Below, in pieces: positions 36,141 to 46,372 of a DNA stretch of 64,000 nt (position 1 is the stretch's first letter; each line of letters starts with the position of its first letter). Origin of the DNA: Butyrivibrio sp. INlla21 (lineage in GTDB: Bacteria; Bacillota; Clostridia; Lachnospirales; Lachnospiraceae); NCBI RefSeq assembly GCF_900116875.1, contig NZ_FPCC01000013.1:27605-91604 (forward strand). The letters run 5' to 3'. The notes under the pieces are model-generated. The model was given only the letters and a program-made list of their open reading frames with translations, was not told the DNA's origin and did not search any database. The position numbers and the translations under genes are program-made.

Positions 36141-37145
36141 TTACTTATCCTCTTCAATTCCGTAAGCAAGAACCTTGTATTGATCCTCCTTGATGATCTT
36201 GGCAAGACCAAGAGCAACAGATCCAACGGGATTCTCGGCAATATTAACATTAAGACCTACGCCGTTAGAAAGTCTCTGCGCAAGGTGGCATACCTGTGAA
36301 GCACCGCCGGTGAGATAAAGACCGTGCTTAAAGATATCGGCTGCAAGCTCCGGAGGAGTCTTCTCAAGTGTAGCCTTTACGTTATCAAGAATCTGGTTGA
36401 AGTTCTCAACAAGCGCGCTGTTAATAAGCTCTGTAGGAATCTGTCTCTCAACGGGAAGACCTGTAACGATATCTCTTCCGTAAACGACAGCATCCTTACC
36501 CTCTTTCTCAAAATCTTTGAGAGCAATCTTAACGTTCTCTGATGTCTTCTCTCCGATAAGAAGTCCGTACTCTTTACGAACGATATTTCTGATGGACTCA
36601 TCAAACTTCTTGCCGCCTACTTTTATAAGTTTGCTGACAACGATACCTCTGAGCGAAAGAATTGAGATCTCTGTAGTGTCATAACCTACATTGACAACAA
36701 GTACACCCTGAGAATTCATAACGTCTATATTCATTCCGAGTCCGTCTGCAAGAGGCTTCTTGACCATCATGATCTTCTTTGCTTTAATTCCGGCATCATT
36801 GATAAGATCGTGGAAAGCACGTCTCTCAACTTCTGTTACATCCTTGGGAACCGCGATATAAACTTCGCAAGGCTTAACAGAACCTTTCATCTGATCTGTG
36901 ATAAAGAGCTTGACCAAAGTCTCCATGTGCTCGATATCAGCGATAACACCACTGTTCAAAGGATAAGAGATCCTGATCTTATCGGGAGCCTTCTCATACA
37001 TATCGTATGCGGAATTACCGTAAGCGAAAACATTAGTCTTATTCTCGATAGCTATCATATTCTTTTCAACTGTCAGACCATCCGCATCTCTGTTATAAAT
37101 CTTGATGTTACTGGTTCCAAGGTCGATTCCAAAAATATTACTCAA
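36141..37145 (-). CDS. mreB: Rod-shape determining protein MreB
   Basis: Bacterial actin that guides wall synthesis. ATP-binding motifs: FGIDLGTSNIKIY (phosphate 1), VVNVGYDTTEISILSLRG (phosphate 2), LTGGASQVCHLAQRL (adenosine). A TTG start at 37145 is chosen because AAGGAGG lies 5 nt upstream in the gap after radC; an ATG 39 bp earlier lies inside radC and lacks such a site. 334 aa, the usual MreB size. The sequence differs somewhat from canonical MreB (for example LGTSN rather than LGTAN), so it could be an Mbl/MreBH-type paralogue, but mreCD next door supports MreB. Confidence 0.92.
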   Translation of the reverse strand: MSNIFGIDLGTSNIKIYNRDADGLTVEKNMIAIENKTNVFAYGNSAYDMYEKAPDKIRISYPLNSGVIADIEHMETLVKLFITDQMKGSVKPCEVYIAVPKDVTEVERRAFHDLINDAGIKAKKIMMVKKPLADGLGMNIDVMNSQGVLVVNVGYDTTEISILSLRGIVVSKLIKVGGKKFDESIRNIVRKEYGLLIGEKTSENVKIALKDFEKEGKDAVVYGRDIVTGLPVERQIPTELINSALVENFNQILDNVKATLEKTPPELAADIFKHGLYLTGGASQVCHLAQRLSNGVGLNVNIAENPVGSVALGLAKIIKEDQYKVLAYGIEEDK

Positions 37146-37155
37146 AACTTCCTCC

Positions 37156-37869
37156 TTATTGCCACAACAGCCCTTTTTCTTCAAAGCTGTAAAATGACTT
37201 ATCTCCTATTATTATGTGATCTCTGAGTGCGATATCAAGCATAATGCCCGATTCGCGGATCTTGTTGGTGATAGCAACATCCGCCCTGCTGGGGGTCGGA
37301 TCGCCGCCCGGGTGATTATGAATAAGAATTATACCCGAAGCACCTGTTTTAAGAGCATGCATATATACATCTCTCGGTGATAAAGATGCTGAATTGACTG
37401 TTCCTATAGACAAAAGACATTCCTCAATAAGCCGCAGCTTATTGTTAAGGCATAATAATATAACCTTTTCTCTTTCCTCGTGTCTAAGCTTTTCCATATA
37501 GCTAAGCGCAACCTCGGAAGGTTTGGAACAATCAAGCGAAAGTGATGCGCTTCTCCTGGACATGCGCATAGCCATCTCGGCTATACACTTAAGCTTAACC
37601 GCCTTGACTTCCCCGATACCGTTTATACGCTTAAGCTCATCCAAAGAGACACCGTATAAACAATTAAGTCCCTTTTCCTTGCCTCTTCCAAGCGCCAAAA
37701 CATTTCTTGCTATATCAATGGGAGAGCATGTATTACTCCCCGTCCTGATAATGATCGCAAGAAGTTCCGCATCGGTAAGCGACTGTGCACCGAATCGCAT
37801 AAAACGTTCGTAAGGAAGCATGTCACAAGACGCGCTCGCACCTTTATTATCAAATGTATTTGTTTTCAT
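37156..37869 (-). CDS. radC: RadC family JAB/MPN protein
   Basis: A widely conserved JAMM-domain protein once thought to act in DNA repair; its true role is unknown. N-terminal helix-hairpin-helix (RINGIGEVKAVKLKCIAEM), then the JAB domain with the metal-binding HNHPGGDPTPSRAD and ITNKIRESGIMLDIALRDHIII. 237 aa. GGAGGG site 6 nt before the ATG. Ahead of mreB, as in Bacillus. Confidence 0.92.
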   Translation of the reverse strand: MKTNTFDNKGASASCDMLPYERFMRFGAQSLTDAELLAIIIRTGSNTCSPIDIARNVLALGRGKEKGLNCLYGVSLDELKRINGIGEVKAVKLKCIAEMAMRMSRRSASLSLDCSKPSEVALSYMEKLRHEEREKVILLCLNNKLRLIEECLLSIGTVNSASLSPRDVYMHALKTGASGIILIHNHPGGDPTPSRADVAITNKIRESGIMLDIALRDHIIIGDKSFYSFEEKGLLWQ

Positions 37870-37961
37870 AAGATTCCCTCCGATAAGATCGCTTCCGGGC
37901 GACAGGAAGGAATTCTTACACGGTTGTTACTTCATACAACCAAACTCATACAGATTATAGT
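37870..37961 (-). other. radC leader region
   Basis: A 92-bp gap. On the minus strand it has TATAAT with no good -35, a GGTTGT/ACAACC hairpin and a CTTCC/GGAAG hairpin before the ribosome site. No terminator for the gene upstream was seen. Confidence 0.35.
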
Positions 37962-39257
37962 TTAACACATCACAACGCCACTATCCACAAGATTTTGCAA
38001 ACTCTTTAATATTCCAAGCTTTGCATGCGGCCATGTAAGGCCTCCCTGGAAGAAAACAGAGTAAGGTTCTTTTATCGGTCCGTCGGCCGAAAGCTCTATT
38101 GAAGAACCCGATACAAAAGCACCCGCAGCCATGATTACCTGTGAATCGTAACCCGGCATATCCCAAGGCTCGGGATCAACAAATGAGTCTACGGGAGCCG
38201 CAGCCTGAATTCCACGGCAAAAAGCAATCACACCTTCGGGCTTTCCGAAAGTAACCGCTTGAATAATATCATGTCTGTCCTCCGTAGCATTCGGAACAAC
38301 ATCAAAACCAAGCTTTTCATAAATATTTGCTGCAAATATGGCTCCTTTAAGAGCAGATGCAGTAACTGTAGGTGCCAGGAAAAATCCTTGATAGAACTGA
38401 GGCAGAATTCCAAGTGAAGCACCGACCTCTTTTCCGAGTCCCGGTGAAGTAAGTCTGTATGCCGCATTTTCAACACATTCTTTTTTACCTGCGATATATC
38501 CGCCGATAGGCGCAAGACCACCGCCGGGATTCTTTATAAGAGAGCCGACAACCATATCCGCTCCGAGATCCGTTGGCTCAATACGCTCAACAAACTCGCC
38601 GTAGCAGTTATCTACCATGCAGATAACATCCTTTTTAATTCCCTTGATAAAAGAGATCAGCTCTCCTATTCTCTCAACAGAAAGAGTGGGTCTGGTCTGA
38701 TATCCCTTTGATCTTTGAATGGTAACAAGCTTGATATCATCATTATCCAAAAGAGTTTTCTTGATATTGTCATAATCAAAGCTTCCGTCAGGTAAAAGAT
38801 CCACCTGGCTGTATTTTACGCCGTATTCCGCAAGAGATCCCTTGGAAGGTCTTATGCCGATAACTTCTTCCAAAGTATCATAAGGCTTGCCAACAGGTGA
38901 AAAGAGTCTGTCTCCGGGTCTTAAATTACTCATAAGAGCAAGCGCAAGCGCGTGAGTTCCGCATGTGATCTGAGGTCTTACAAGTGCATCCTCAGTATGA
39001 AAAACAGAAGCATAAACGGCTTCAAGCTTCTCTCTTCCCATATCGTTATAACCATAACCGGTTGTTCCTAGAAGACATGCTTCGCTAACCTTGCTATCCT
39101 GCATCGCTTTCAAAACCTTAAGCTGGTTATATTCTGCGGTTTCATCTATTTTCTTAAAACGCTCCTCAAGATCCTTTAAGATCTTTTCGCCAAAGTCATA
39201 TACCTTTTCGGAAATCCCAAGAGCTTTGTACATTTCATTGTTTGCTGTATTATTCAT
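37962..39257 (-). CDS. ynbB: Methionine gamma-lyase-like PLP protein (aluminium resistance family, YnbB)
   Basis: PLP-dependent protein of the family annotated as methionine gamma-lyase or aluminium resistance protein; its substrate is not firmly known. Markers: YGYNDMGREKLEAVYA, RPQITCGTHALALAL, and the PLP lysine in GSLIKNPGGGLAPIGGYIAG. 431 aa. It overlaps miaA by 8 bp in the standard Firmicute order mutS-mutL-miaA-ynbB. I would not assign a reaction beyond lyase-type chemistry. Confidence 0.88.
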   Translation of the reverse strand: MNNTANNEMYKALGISEKVYDFGEKILKDLEERFKKIDETAEYNQLKVLKAMQDSKVSEACLLGTTGYGYNDMGREKLEAVYASVFHTEDALVRPQITCGTHALALALMSNLRPGDRLFSPVGKPYDTLEEVIGIRPSKGSLAEYGVKYSQVDLLPDGSFDYDNIKKTLLDNDDIKLVTIQRSKGYQTRPTLSVERIGELISFIKGIKKDVICMVDNCYGEFVERIEPTDLGADMVVGSLIKNPGGGLAPIGGYIAGKKECVENAAYRLTSPGLGKEVGASLGILPQFYQGFFLAPTVTASALKGAIFAANIYEKLGFDVVPNATEDRHDIIQAVTFGKPEGVIAFCRGIQAAAPVDSFVDPEPWDMPGYDSQVIMAAGAFVSGSSIELSADGPIKEPYSVFFQGGLTWPHAKLGILKSLQNLVDSGVVMC

Positions 39258-40188
39258 CTTTGTATATCCTTATCATTTCTTCCAAGATTCGTTCATCGTC
39301 TCTGCCAAATTCTCTTTTGTCTATCCAACGAACATCTTTTTCTCTTCTAAACCAGGTAAGCTGCCTCTTTGCAAAGTGCCTCGTATTTCTCTTAATAAGA
39401 TAAACGGCTCTTTCAAGATCGTATTCGCCGTCAAGATAGCCTAACATCTCTCTGTAGCCAAGCCCCTGCATTGAAGTCGCCGACCTGTCTATGTTCATTT
39501 CAAGAAGCTTTCTTACTTCCTCTTCAAGCCCCTCTTCTATCATCAAGTCAACACGTTTATCTATCCTCGAATAAAGAACCTCTCTGTCATCGGTAAGCAC
39601 AAAATACTTAAAATCATAAGGCGAAGTTCTTTGATGCTGTTCCTCGTTGTGCTCTGAGATAGGTCTTCCTGTCTTTTTATAATACTCAAGAGCTCTTATA
39701 ACCCTCTTTACATTATTGGCATGAATGATATCTGCCGACTTTGGATCTATTTCTTTCAGCTCATTAAAAAGAGCTTCCGTTTCGCCGTTCTTTGCCCTTT
39801 CCTCAAGCTCATTTCGTATCGACGTATCTTCATCGGTCTCGGTAAAATCGATATCATAAAGGACCGCCTGAATATAAAATCCGGTTCCTCCTACAATTAT
39901 CGGAATCTTGCCTCTTCCGGAAATATCGCAGATAGCCTCTTTTACAAGCTTTTGGAATAAAAAGACATTAAAATTCTCGGAAGGATCCAGAATATCGATC
40001 AAATGATGCGGAACTCCTTCCATTTTTTCGGTCGAGATCTTATCGGTACCGATGTCCATATATTTATAGACCTGCATAGAATCAGCGGAGATGATCTCTC
40101 CGCCTATTCTCTTAGCAAGCTCTATTGATAATTTTGATTTTCCGACAGCCGTCGGACCTGTTAATACTATAAGCTTTTGTTTACTCAT
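39250..40188 (-). CDS. miaA: tRNA dimethylallyltransferase MiaA
   Basis: Adds a dimethylallyl group to A37 of tRNAs reading UNN codons. P-loop GPTAVGKSKLSIELAKR, then SADSMQVYKYMDIGTDK, GGTGFYIQAVLYDIDF, and RRFAKRQLTWFR-type motif near the C-terminus (RHFAKRQLTWFRR). 312 aa. Works before MiaB, whose gene lies in the same operon (44.9-46.4 kb). Overlaps mutL by 4 bp (ATGA). Confidence 0.96.
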   Translation of the reverse strand: MSKQKLIVLTGPTAVGKSKLSIELAKRIGGEIISADSMQVYKYMDIGTDKISTEKMEGVPHHLIDILDPSENFNVFLFQKLVKEAICDISGRGKIPIIVGGTGFYIQAVLYDIDFTETDEDTSIRNELEERAKNGETEALFNELKEIDPKSADIIHANNVKRVIRALEYYKKTGRPISEHNEEQHQRTSPYDFKYFVLTDDREVLYSRIDKRVDLMIEEGLEEEVRKLLEMNIDRSATSMQGLGYREMLGYLDGEYDLERAVYLIKRNTRHFAKRQLTWFRREKDVRWIDKREFGRDDERILEEMIRIYKDE

Positions 40189-42179
40189 TCCACCACTCGT
40201 TTGAATTTCTTATCAATCTCATACTTCGTCATGGATATAATTGTCGGTCTTCCGTGTGGGCAATTATACGGATTCTCAAGTGTGAGAAGCTCATCCAAAA
40301 GAGCTTCCATCTCCTCTTTCGTCATCTGGGTATTACCCTTTACGGAAGCCTTGCAAGCCATACTTGCGATCTTGTAATTTATCACATCGGGTGTCCTGTC
40401 AAGATTGGTCTCATGAGACAGTTCGTCAAGTATCTGAACGAACATCTCTTTTTCATCCGAACATCCGAAAAGATCGATCGGAATGGCTCTCATGGCATAT
40501 TCATGACCACCGAAGTTCTCAATGTTAAAACCAAGCTTTTCAAAATACTCTCTGTAATGCAAGAATATATCTTCCTCAGCCGATGAAAGACTTATGATCA
40601 CAGGAGGATTTACCATCTGCGAAAGCATCTCTCCCGACTTATATCTTGCCAGCATTCTCTCATAATTAACCTTCTCATGGGCCGCATGCTGATCGACTAG
40701 GAACATCTTATCCTTAAAGCCGATGATCCAATATGTTCCGAAAATCTGTCCCAGGATCTCGTATTCCTTAACGTTGTCCTTGGTAAGAACCTTTTCTTCA
40801 AAAAGATCGAGCTGAACCGGCTTTTCGACAATAATCGCCTCATCTGATTTAATAATGGGTGAAGGCCTTTCGTTCTTCTCTGCAATGCTTCCGTCCGAAT
40901 CCCCGAATATCCTCGTCCAAACAGCGGATTTATTGCTGTCCTGAATCCTTATGGGTTCTTCCTTGACACCTGTGGCATAAACAGGCGCATCCTCATTCAC
41001 CTTGTTCTCTTCGAACCTAGACTTCTCAAAAGGTTCGGGAGCGTGCTGTTTATCATCCTTTTTATTTGAATCCGGATCAACTGAAGTCTCTTTTTTATTG
41101 TCAAAAGAGCTTTCTTCTTCCGTAGCTTCTACATCCGCAGCCTTCTTGGCATCCTTTAGATCGTCACCGAGAAGCGCATCAGGTATCATCTCATGATTAC
41201 GAAGCGTCTCTTCAACATTCTTTCTTATGAACTCGTAAAGTGCCGTCTGATTGTTGAATCTGACCTCAAGCTTTGCAGGATGAACATTGACATCAACAAG
41301 TGACGGATCAAGTCTTAAATGCAAAATCGCAAACGGGAACTTATGCATCATAAGATACTGTTTATAGCCCTCTTCAAGTGCTTTTGAGATAACTTTATCC
41401 TTTACATATCTTCCGTTTACAAAGAAGATCTCAAAGTTTCTGTTGGACCTGTTTATCGAAGGCTCTCCGAGATATCCTTCAAGTGTGATCCCATTCTCTG
41501 TAACGTTAATCGGAACAAGACTTACGGAAATATCTCTTCCGTAAATTCTATAGATTATCTCTTTCAAATCTCCGTTTCCGGAAGTGTTGAACTTATCGTC
41601 CTTATTGTTGATATAGTGAAAAGAAACTGTGGGATTATCCAGAGCAAGATGCTCCATTACATCACCTATATAGCTTCCTTCCGTCTGCGGTGTCTTTAAG
41701 AATTTCTTTCTCGCGGGAGTATTGTAAAAGAGATTTCTCACAATAAGCGTCGTTCCATCGGGAGCTCCGATCTCTTCAAAAGCAGCTTCCTCTCCGCCAT
41801 TAATGCAATATCTAATTCCCTCAAGAGAATCCTTGGTCTTGGTTATCATATCAACCTGAGCGACCGCAGAAATACTTGAAAGCGCCTCTCCTCTGAATCC
41901 AAGAGAATGTATTGAAAAAAGATCGTCTATGGTCTTAAGTTTACTTGTCGCATGTCTTTTAAAAGCTTTTCTTATTTCGCTTTTCTCGATTCCGGACCCG
42001 TTATCCGTAACACGGATCATATCGATGCCGCCGCCCTTTATCTCAACGGTAACGGCAGTCGCGCCGGAATCAATCGCATTTTCAACAAGTTCTTTTACGA
42101 CACTCGCAGGTCTCTCAACCACTTCACCCGCAGCAATCTGATCAATAGTCTTTTTGTCCAGTTCATTTATGAAAGCCAT
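40185..42179 (-). CDS. mutL: DNA mismatch repair protein MutL
   Basis: Mismatch repair ATPase/endonuclease. GHKL ATPase motifs: QIAAGEVVERPASVVKEL, DNGSGI, GFRGEALSSISAV. The C-terminal domain has VDQHAAHEKVNYERML and the metal-binding ACKASVKGNTQMTKEEMEALL and CPHGRPTII, the endonuclease type of bacteria without MutH. 664 aa. The central linker (about 340-440) is acidic and variable. Directly follows mutS. Confidence 0.96.
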   Translation of the reverse strand: MAFINELDKKTIDQIAAGEVVERPASVVKELVENAIDSGATAVTVEIKGGGIDMIRVTDNGSGIEKSEIRKAFKRHATSKLKTIDDLFSIHSLGFRGEALSSISAVAQVDMITKTKDSLEGIRYCINGGEEAAFEEIGAPDGTTLIVRNLFYNTPARKKFLKTPQTEGSYIGDVMEHLALDNPTVSFHYINNKDDKFNTSGNGDLKEIIYRIYGRDISVSLVPINVTENGITLEGYLGEPSINRSNRNFEIFFVNGRYVKDKVISKALEEGYKQYLMMHKFPFAILHLRLDPSLVDVNVHPAKLEVRFNNQTALYEFIRKNVEETLRNHEMIPDALLGDDLKDAKKAADVEATEEESSFDNKKETSVDPDSNKKDDKQHAPEPFEKSRFEENKVNEDAPVYATGVKEEPIRIQDSNKSAVWTRIFGDSDGSIAEKNERPSPIIKSDEAIIVEKPVQLDLFEEKVLTKDNVKEYEILGQIFGTYWIIGFKDKMFLVDQHAAHEKVNYERMLARYKSGEMLSQMVNPPVIISLSSAEEDIFLHYREYFEKLGFNIENFGGHEYAMRAIPIDLFGCSDEKEMFVQILDELSHETNLDRTPDVINYKIASMACKASVKGNTQMTKEEMEALLDELLTLENPYNCPHGRPTIISMTKYEIDKKFKRVVE

Positions 42180-44879
42180 TTAGTTTTTCCACCTGTTTTT
42201 CAAATCGCTCTGAAGCTTATAAAGTGTATTCAGAGCGTCCATCGGCGTAAGAGTCGTTATGTCGATTTCCTGTAGTCTCTTAAGCACATCTTCATCAGTT
42301 ACGGTATCAAAAAGTGACATCTGATCAATATCGACATCGTCATAATGCGTTACTTTAACTTTTTTATCGCTCTTGTTTTCTCTGGCAATTGACTGAACCT
42401 TCTCGGTTATATCATTGTCCGTAAGCTCTGTAACAATCTCCTTTGCCCTGTCTATAACCATATCGGGCACACCTGCGAGCTTGGCAACCTGAATACCATA
42501 GCTCTTGTCCGCACCGCCCTTTATGATCTTTCGAAGAAAGACTATATCATCTCCGTTTTCCTTGACGGCAATGCAGTAGTTATTGACGTTATCCATCTTG
42601 CCTTCAAGCTCTGTGAGCTCATGATAATGCGTTGCAAAAAGCGTCTTGGCTCCGAGTATCTTACGGTTACTGATATGCTCGGTAACAGCCCACGCAATCG
42701 CAAGTCCGTCATAGGTAGAAGTTCCTCTTCCGATCTCATCAAGGATAAGAAGGGAGTTGGGCGTTGCATTTCTTAAAATATTGGCGACTTCGTTCATTTC
42801 AACCATGAAGGTGGACTGACCGCTGCCAAGGTCATCCGAAGCACCTACTCTTGTAAATATCCTGTCAACGACACACATGTCCGCTTTTTCAGCAGGGACA
42901 AAGCTTCCTATCTGCGCCATAAGAGTAATAAGCGCTGTCTGCCTCATATACGTTGACTTACCTGCCATGTTGGGACCGGTAATAATGGATATACAATGCT
43001 TTTTATTATCAAGATAAGTATCGTTTGAGATAAACATATCCGACGCATCAAGCATCAGCTCTACAACAGGATGTCTGCCGTTCTTAATGCTTATAACGCC
43101 TTTTTCATTTATTGTAGGCTTAACGTAATGATTCTTCTCTGCAACATACGCAAGTGAAGCATAAACATCAAGAAGTGCCAGGGCTTTAGCAGTCGTCTGT
43201 ATCCTGTCTATCTCAAGAGAAATAGAATCTCTTATCTTGCAAAACATCTCATACTCAAGGTTATTAAGCTTATCCTGAGCATTAAGAATGGTATCCTCAA
43301 GTTCTTTAAGCTTGGGTGTAGTATATCTCTCGCAGTTTGTGAGAGTCTGTTTTCTTATAAAGTAGTCGGGAACCATATCCTTGTTGGAATTGGTAACTTC
43401 AAAAGAATAGCCGAATACATTGCTGTATTTTATTCTGAGGTTCTTTATTCCCGTCTTTTCTTTTTCTTCTTCCTCAAGCTCGGCAAGCCAGCTCTTTCCG
43501 TTTGATCCTGCTTCTCTGAAATGATCTATATCTTTATCAAAGCCCTCTTTTATTATTCCGCTCTCTTTTATCGTAAGTGGCGGCTCTTCAACGATCGCAC
43601 TGTCGATAAGATCGTGAATATCTTTAAGAGGATCCAGCTTGTTCGTAAGCTCTTTTAACTCGTTATCATCCTGAACATCCAAAAGAGATGTGAGGATCGC
43701 GGGGATAATTGCGATTGAGTTTCTAAAAGCCAAAAGATCCCTTGGATTGGCGGTCTTAAATATGATCTTGGACATCAGTCTTTCAAGGTCATAAACAGGA
43801 CCGAGATACTCTCTTATTTCTTCTCTCGTGACCACATTTTTTACAAGAGTCTCAACCGCACCTTGTCTTTTTATTATCTCTTCTTTATCGATAAGCGGCT
43901 GCTCAATAAAGGATCTGAGCGTTCTTGCGCCCATCGCGGTTTTGGTCTTATCAAGCACCCAAAGAAGCGTTCCTCTTTTTTGCTTATCTCTTAATGTCTC
44001 AACAAGCTCTAAGTTCCTTCTTGTAAAGCCGTCGAGAAGCATGTACTTACTTGTAAGGTACGGATAGATATGCGTGATATTAGTTATTTCCGCCTTCTGC
44101 ATATCCGTAAGATACTGAAGAAGTGCTCCCGCCGCGATCACACCGCAGGGGAAATCGTCTATGCCGAGGCTGATAAGTGATGAGACTTTAAAATGCTTAA
44201 GAAGAAGCTTTTTGGACATATCATCGTCAAAATACCTTGATTCAAGCGAATTGACAAAGACATTCATCCTGTTTTTGATCTCATCCATATCGATACCGCT
44301 AAGATTAAAGGCATCATTACAGATAAGTTCCGTCGGCATATATTTACCGATCTCATCCATAACGCCGCGAAGCGTATCAACTTCAGTAAGGAAGTAATCG
44401 CCTGTTGTAACATCGGCAATGGAAATACCGGTAATATCGGATGAGTAAAAAATACTCATGATGTAATTGTTCTTGGTCTCTTCAAGAGACTGCATATTAA
44501 GATTGGTACCGGGAGTAACGATCCTGGTAACTTCTCTTTTTACGATGCCCTTGGCAAGCTTAGGGTCTTCGGTCTGCTCGCAAATAGCGACTTTATAACC
44601 TTTTGAAACAAGCTTGGTAAGATAAGTATCCACCGCATGAAACGGCACGCCGCACATCGGCGCTCTTTCTTCAAGTCCGCAAGCTTTACCCGTAAGCGTA
44701 AGCTCAAGCTCTCTTGAAGTTACTATTGCATCGTCAAAAAACAGTTCGTAAAAGTCACCCAGTCTGTAAAACAAGATACAATCCTTATTCTCAAGCTTAG
44801 TCTTAAGATAGTGCTGCATCATGGGTGATACTTTTTCTATATCAACATTATCGTAATTGTAGTTCGTGGTATTTTCCAC
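42180..44879 (-). CDS. mutS: DNA mismatch repair protein MutS
   Basis: Recognises mismatches and recruits MutL. N-terminal mismatch-binding domain with QHYLKTKLENKDCILFYRLGDFYELF (the Phe-x-Glu motif is FYE), then connector, core and clamp domains; ATPase domain with GPNMAGKSTYMRQ, DELGRGTSTYDG-type motif as DEIGRGTSTYDGLAIAW, and FATHYHEL. 899 aa. GTG start at 44879 with AAGGGG about 10 nt upstream. Directly abuts mutL. Confidence 0.96.
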   Translation of the reverse strand: MENTTNYNYDNVDIEKVSPMMQHYLKTKLENKDCILFYRLGDFYELFFDDAIVTSRELELTLTGKACGLEERAPMCGVPFHAVDTYLTKLVSKGYKVAICEQTEDPKLAKGIVKREVTRIVTPGTNLNMQSLEETKNNYIMSIFYSSDITGISIADVTTGDYFLTEVDTLRGVMDEIGKYMPTELICNDAFNLSGIDMDEIKNRMNVFVNSLESRYFDDDMSKKLLLKHFKVSSLISLGIDDFPCGVIAAGALLQYLTDMQKAEITNITHIYPYLTSKYMLLDGFTRRNLELVETLRDKQKRGTLLWVLDKTKTAMGARTLRSFIEQPLIDKEEIIKRQGAVETLVKNVVTREEIREYLGPVYDLERLMSKIIFKTANPRDLLAFRNSIAIIPAILTSLLDVQDDNELKELTNKLDPLKDIHDLIDSAIVEEPPLTIKESGIIKEGFDKDIDHFREAGSNGKSWLAELEEEEKEKTGIKNLRIKYSNVFGYSFEVTNSNKDMVPDYFIRKQTLTNCERYTTPKLKELEDTILNAQDKLNNLEYEMFCKIRDSISLEIDRIQTTAKALALLDVYASLAYVAEKNHYVKPTINEKGVISIKNGRHPVVELMLDASDMFISNDTYLDNKKHCISIITGPNMAGKSTYMRQTALITLMAQIGSFVPAEKADMCVVDRIFTRVGASDDLGSGQSTFMVEMNEVANILRNATPNSLLILDEIGRGTSTYDGLAIAWAVTEHISNRKILGAKTLFATHYHELTELEGKMDNVNNYCIAVKENGDDIVFLRKIIKGGADKSYGIQVAKLAGVPDMVIDRAKEIVTELTDNDITEKVQSIARENKSDKKVKVTHYDDVDIDQMSLFDTVTDEDVLKRLQEIDITTLTPMDALNTLYKLQSDLKNRWKN

Positions 44880-44900
44880 GGCATAGTTCCCCTTACTGCA

Positions 44901-46370
44901 TTAGATTTTTTCGCCAAAATAGTAGAACCCGTGACATTCGGTAAGCTTAACCTTCACAAAGCTTCCGATAAGTTCTTCTCCTCCCGGGAAATGCACCAAA
45001 GTATTATTGGACATTCTACCCGTCATAAGTGATGAATCGTGCTCGTTAACTCCCTCAACAAGTACATCTTCACATCTGCCTATAAGCTTTGCAGCCTGCT
45101 CCTTGGCCGTTTCCTGAACAACCTTAAGAAGTCTGTCAAAGTTCTCCTTAACTTCATTCTCCGGAACCTGATCCTCGAATTTAGCCGCAGGAGTGCCTGC
45201 TCTCTTTGAATATATAAAAGTAAAAGCGTTATCAAACTTTACTTTATTCACTACATCGATGGTGTCATCAACATCGGCTGCCGTTTCACCCGGGAAGCCG
45301 ACGATGATATCCGTTGTGATCGCAACATCGGGAATACGCTCTCTTATCTTAGCTGCAAGAGTAAGGAACTCTTCCTTGGTATAGCTTCTGTTCATCCTCT
45401 TAAGTATCTTGGAGCTTCCAGACTGAAGAGGAAGATGTATATGCCTTGCGATCTTGGGATTATTTGCAATGACATCGATAACGTCATCCTTAAAATCCCT
45501 CGGATGAGGAGTCATAAATCTAACTCTCTCAATACCCTCAACCTTAGCTACTTCATCAAGAAGCTGAGCAAAAGACATTGCGTCTTTATCAACTTTCCTA
45601 AGGTCATTGGCATATGAATTGACATTCTGACCAAGAAGCATTATTTCCTTAACGCCGTCAGCCGCAAGCTTCTCGCACTCTCTTATTATATCCTTGGGAT
45701 TACGACTTCTCTCACGCCCTCTTACATACGGAACGATACAGTAAGTGCAGAATTTATCACAGCCAAACATAATGTTTACGCCGGATTTATAAGCATACTT
45801 ACGTACAACCGGAAGATCCTCGACGATCTTGTCCGTCTTCTCCCAAATATCTATGATCATCTTATCAGCGCAAAGTGTCTGATATAAAAGCTCGGCGAAT
45901 TTATAGATATTATGTGTTCCGAAGATAAGGTCAACAAATCTGTAGCTCTTTTTGATCTTCTCAACAGCACCCGGCTCCTGCATCATGCAGCCGCATATCG
46001 CAATCTTCATGAAAGGATTCTTTTTCTTAAAATTGCTGCACTGGCCGAGCCTACCCAGAACCCTTTGGTCCGCATTGTCTCTGACTGTACAGGTATTGTA
46101 GATAACAAACTCTGCATCCTCTGAATCAGTCTCTTCATATCCGACAAGCTTAAGTGCGGCGAGAAGCTTTTCGGAATCTCTTGCGTTCATCTGACAACCA
46201 AATGTCACAACGCAGGCTCTTGGCTTTCTTCCAAGCTCTTTTTCAAATTTGGAGACAATGCTCCTTGCCTTATCGATATAATCAAGCTGCCTTATGCTTT
46301 CTTCGTCTGTAATCTCTTCCCTGCAAGAATTTAAAATATTTATCTTGTTCTTTTCTTTGTTTATTGCCAT
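44901..46370 (-). CDS. miaB: tRNA methylthiotransferase MiaB
   Basis: Radical SAM enzyme that adds a methylthio group to i6A37 in tRNA. N-terminal UPF0004 domain with a 4Fe-4S site (VTFGCQMNARDSE, YNTCTVRDNADQR, GCMMQ), radical SAM motif CDKFCTYCIVPYVRGRERSR and C-terminal TRAM domain (VLVEGVN...GSFVKVKLTE). 489 aa. Acts after MiaA. Two bp from the pepT stop. Confidence 0.95.
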   Translation of the reverse strand: MAINKEKNKINILNSCREEITDEESIRQLDYIDKARSIVSKFEKELGRKPRACVVTFGCQMNARDSEKLLAALKLVGYEETDSEDAEFVIYNTCTVRDNADQRVLGRLGQCSNFKKKNPFMKIAICGCMMQEPGAVEKIKKSYRFVDLIFGTHNIYKFAELLYQTLCADKMIIDIWEKTDKIVEDLPVVRKYAYKSGVNIMFGCDKFCTYCIVPYVRGRERSRNPKDIIRECEKLAADGVKEIMLLGQNVNSYANDLRKVDKDAMSFAQLLDEVAKVEGIERVRFMTPHPRDFKDDVIDVIANNPKIARHIHLPLQSGSSKILKRMNRSYTKEEFLTLAAKIRERIPDVAITTDIIVGFPGETAADVDDTIDVVNKVKFDNAFTFIYSKRAGTPAAKFEDQVPENEVKENFDRLLKVVQETAKEQAAKLIGRCEDVLVEGVNEHDSSLMTGRMSNNTLVHFPGGEELIGSFVKVKLTECHGFYYFGEKI

Positions 46371-46372
46371 TA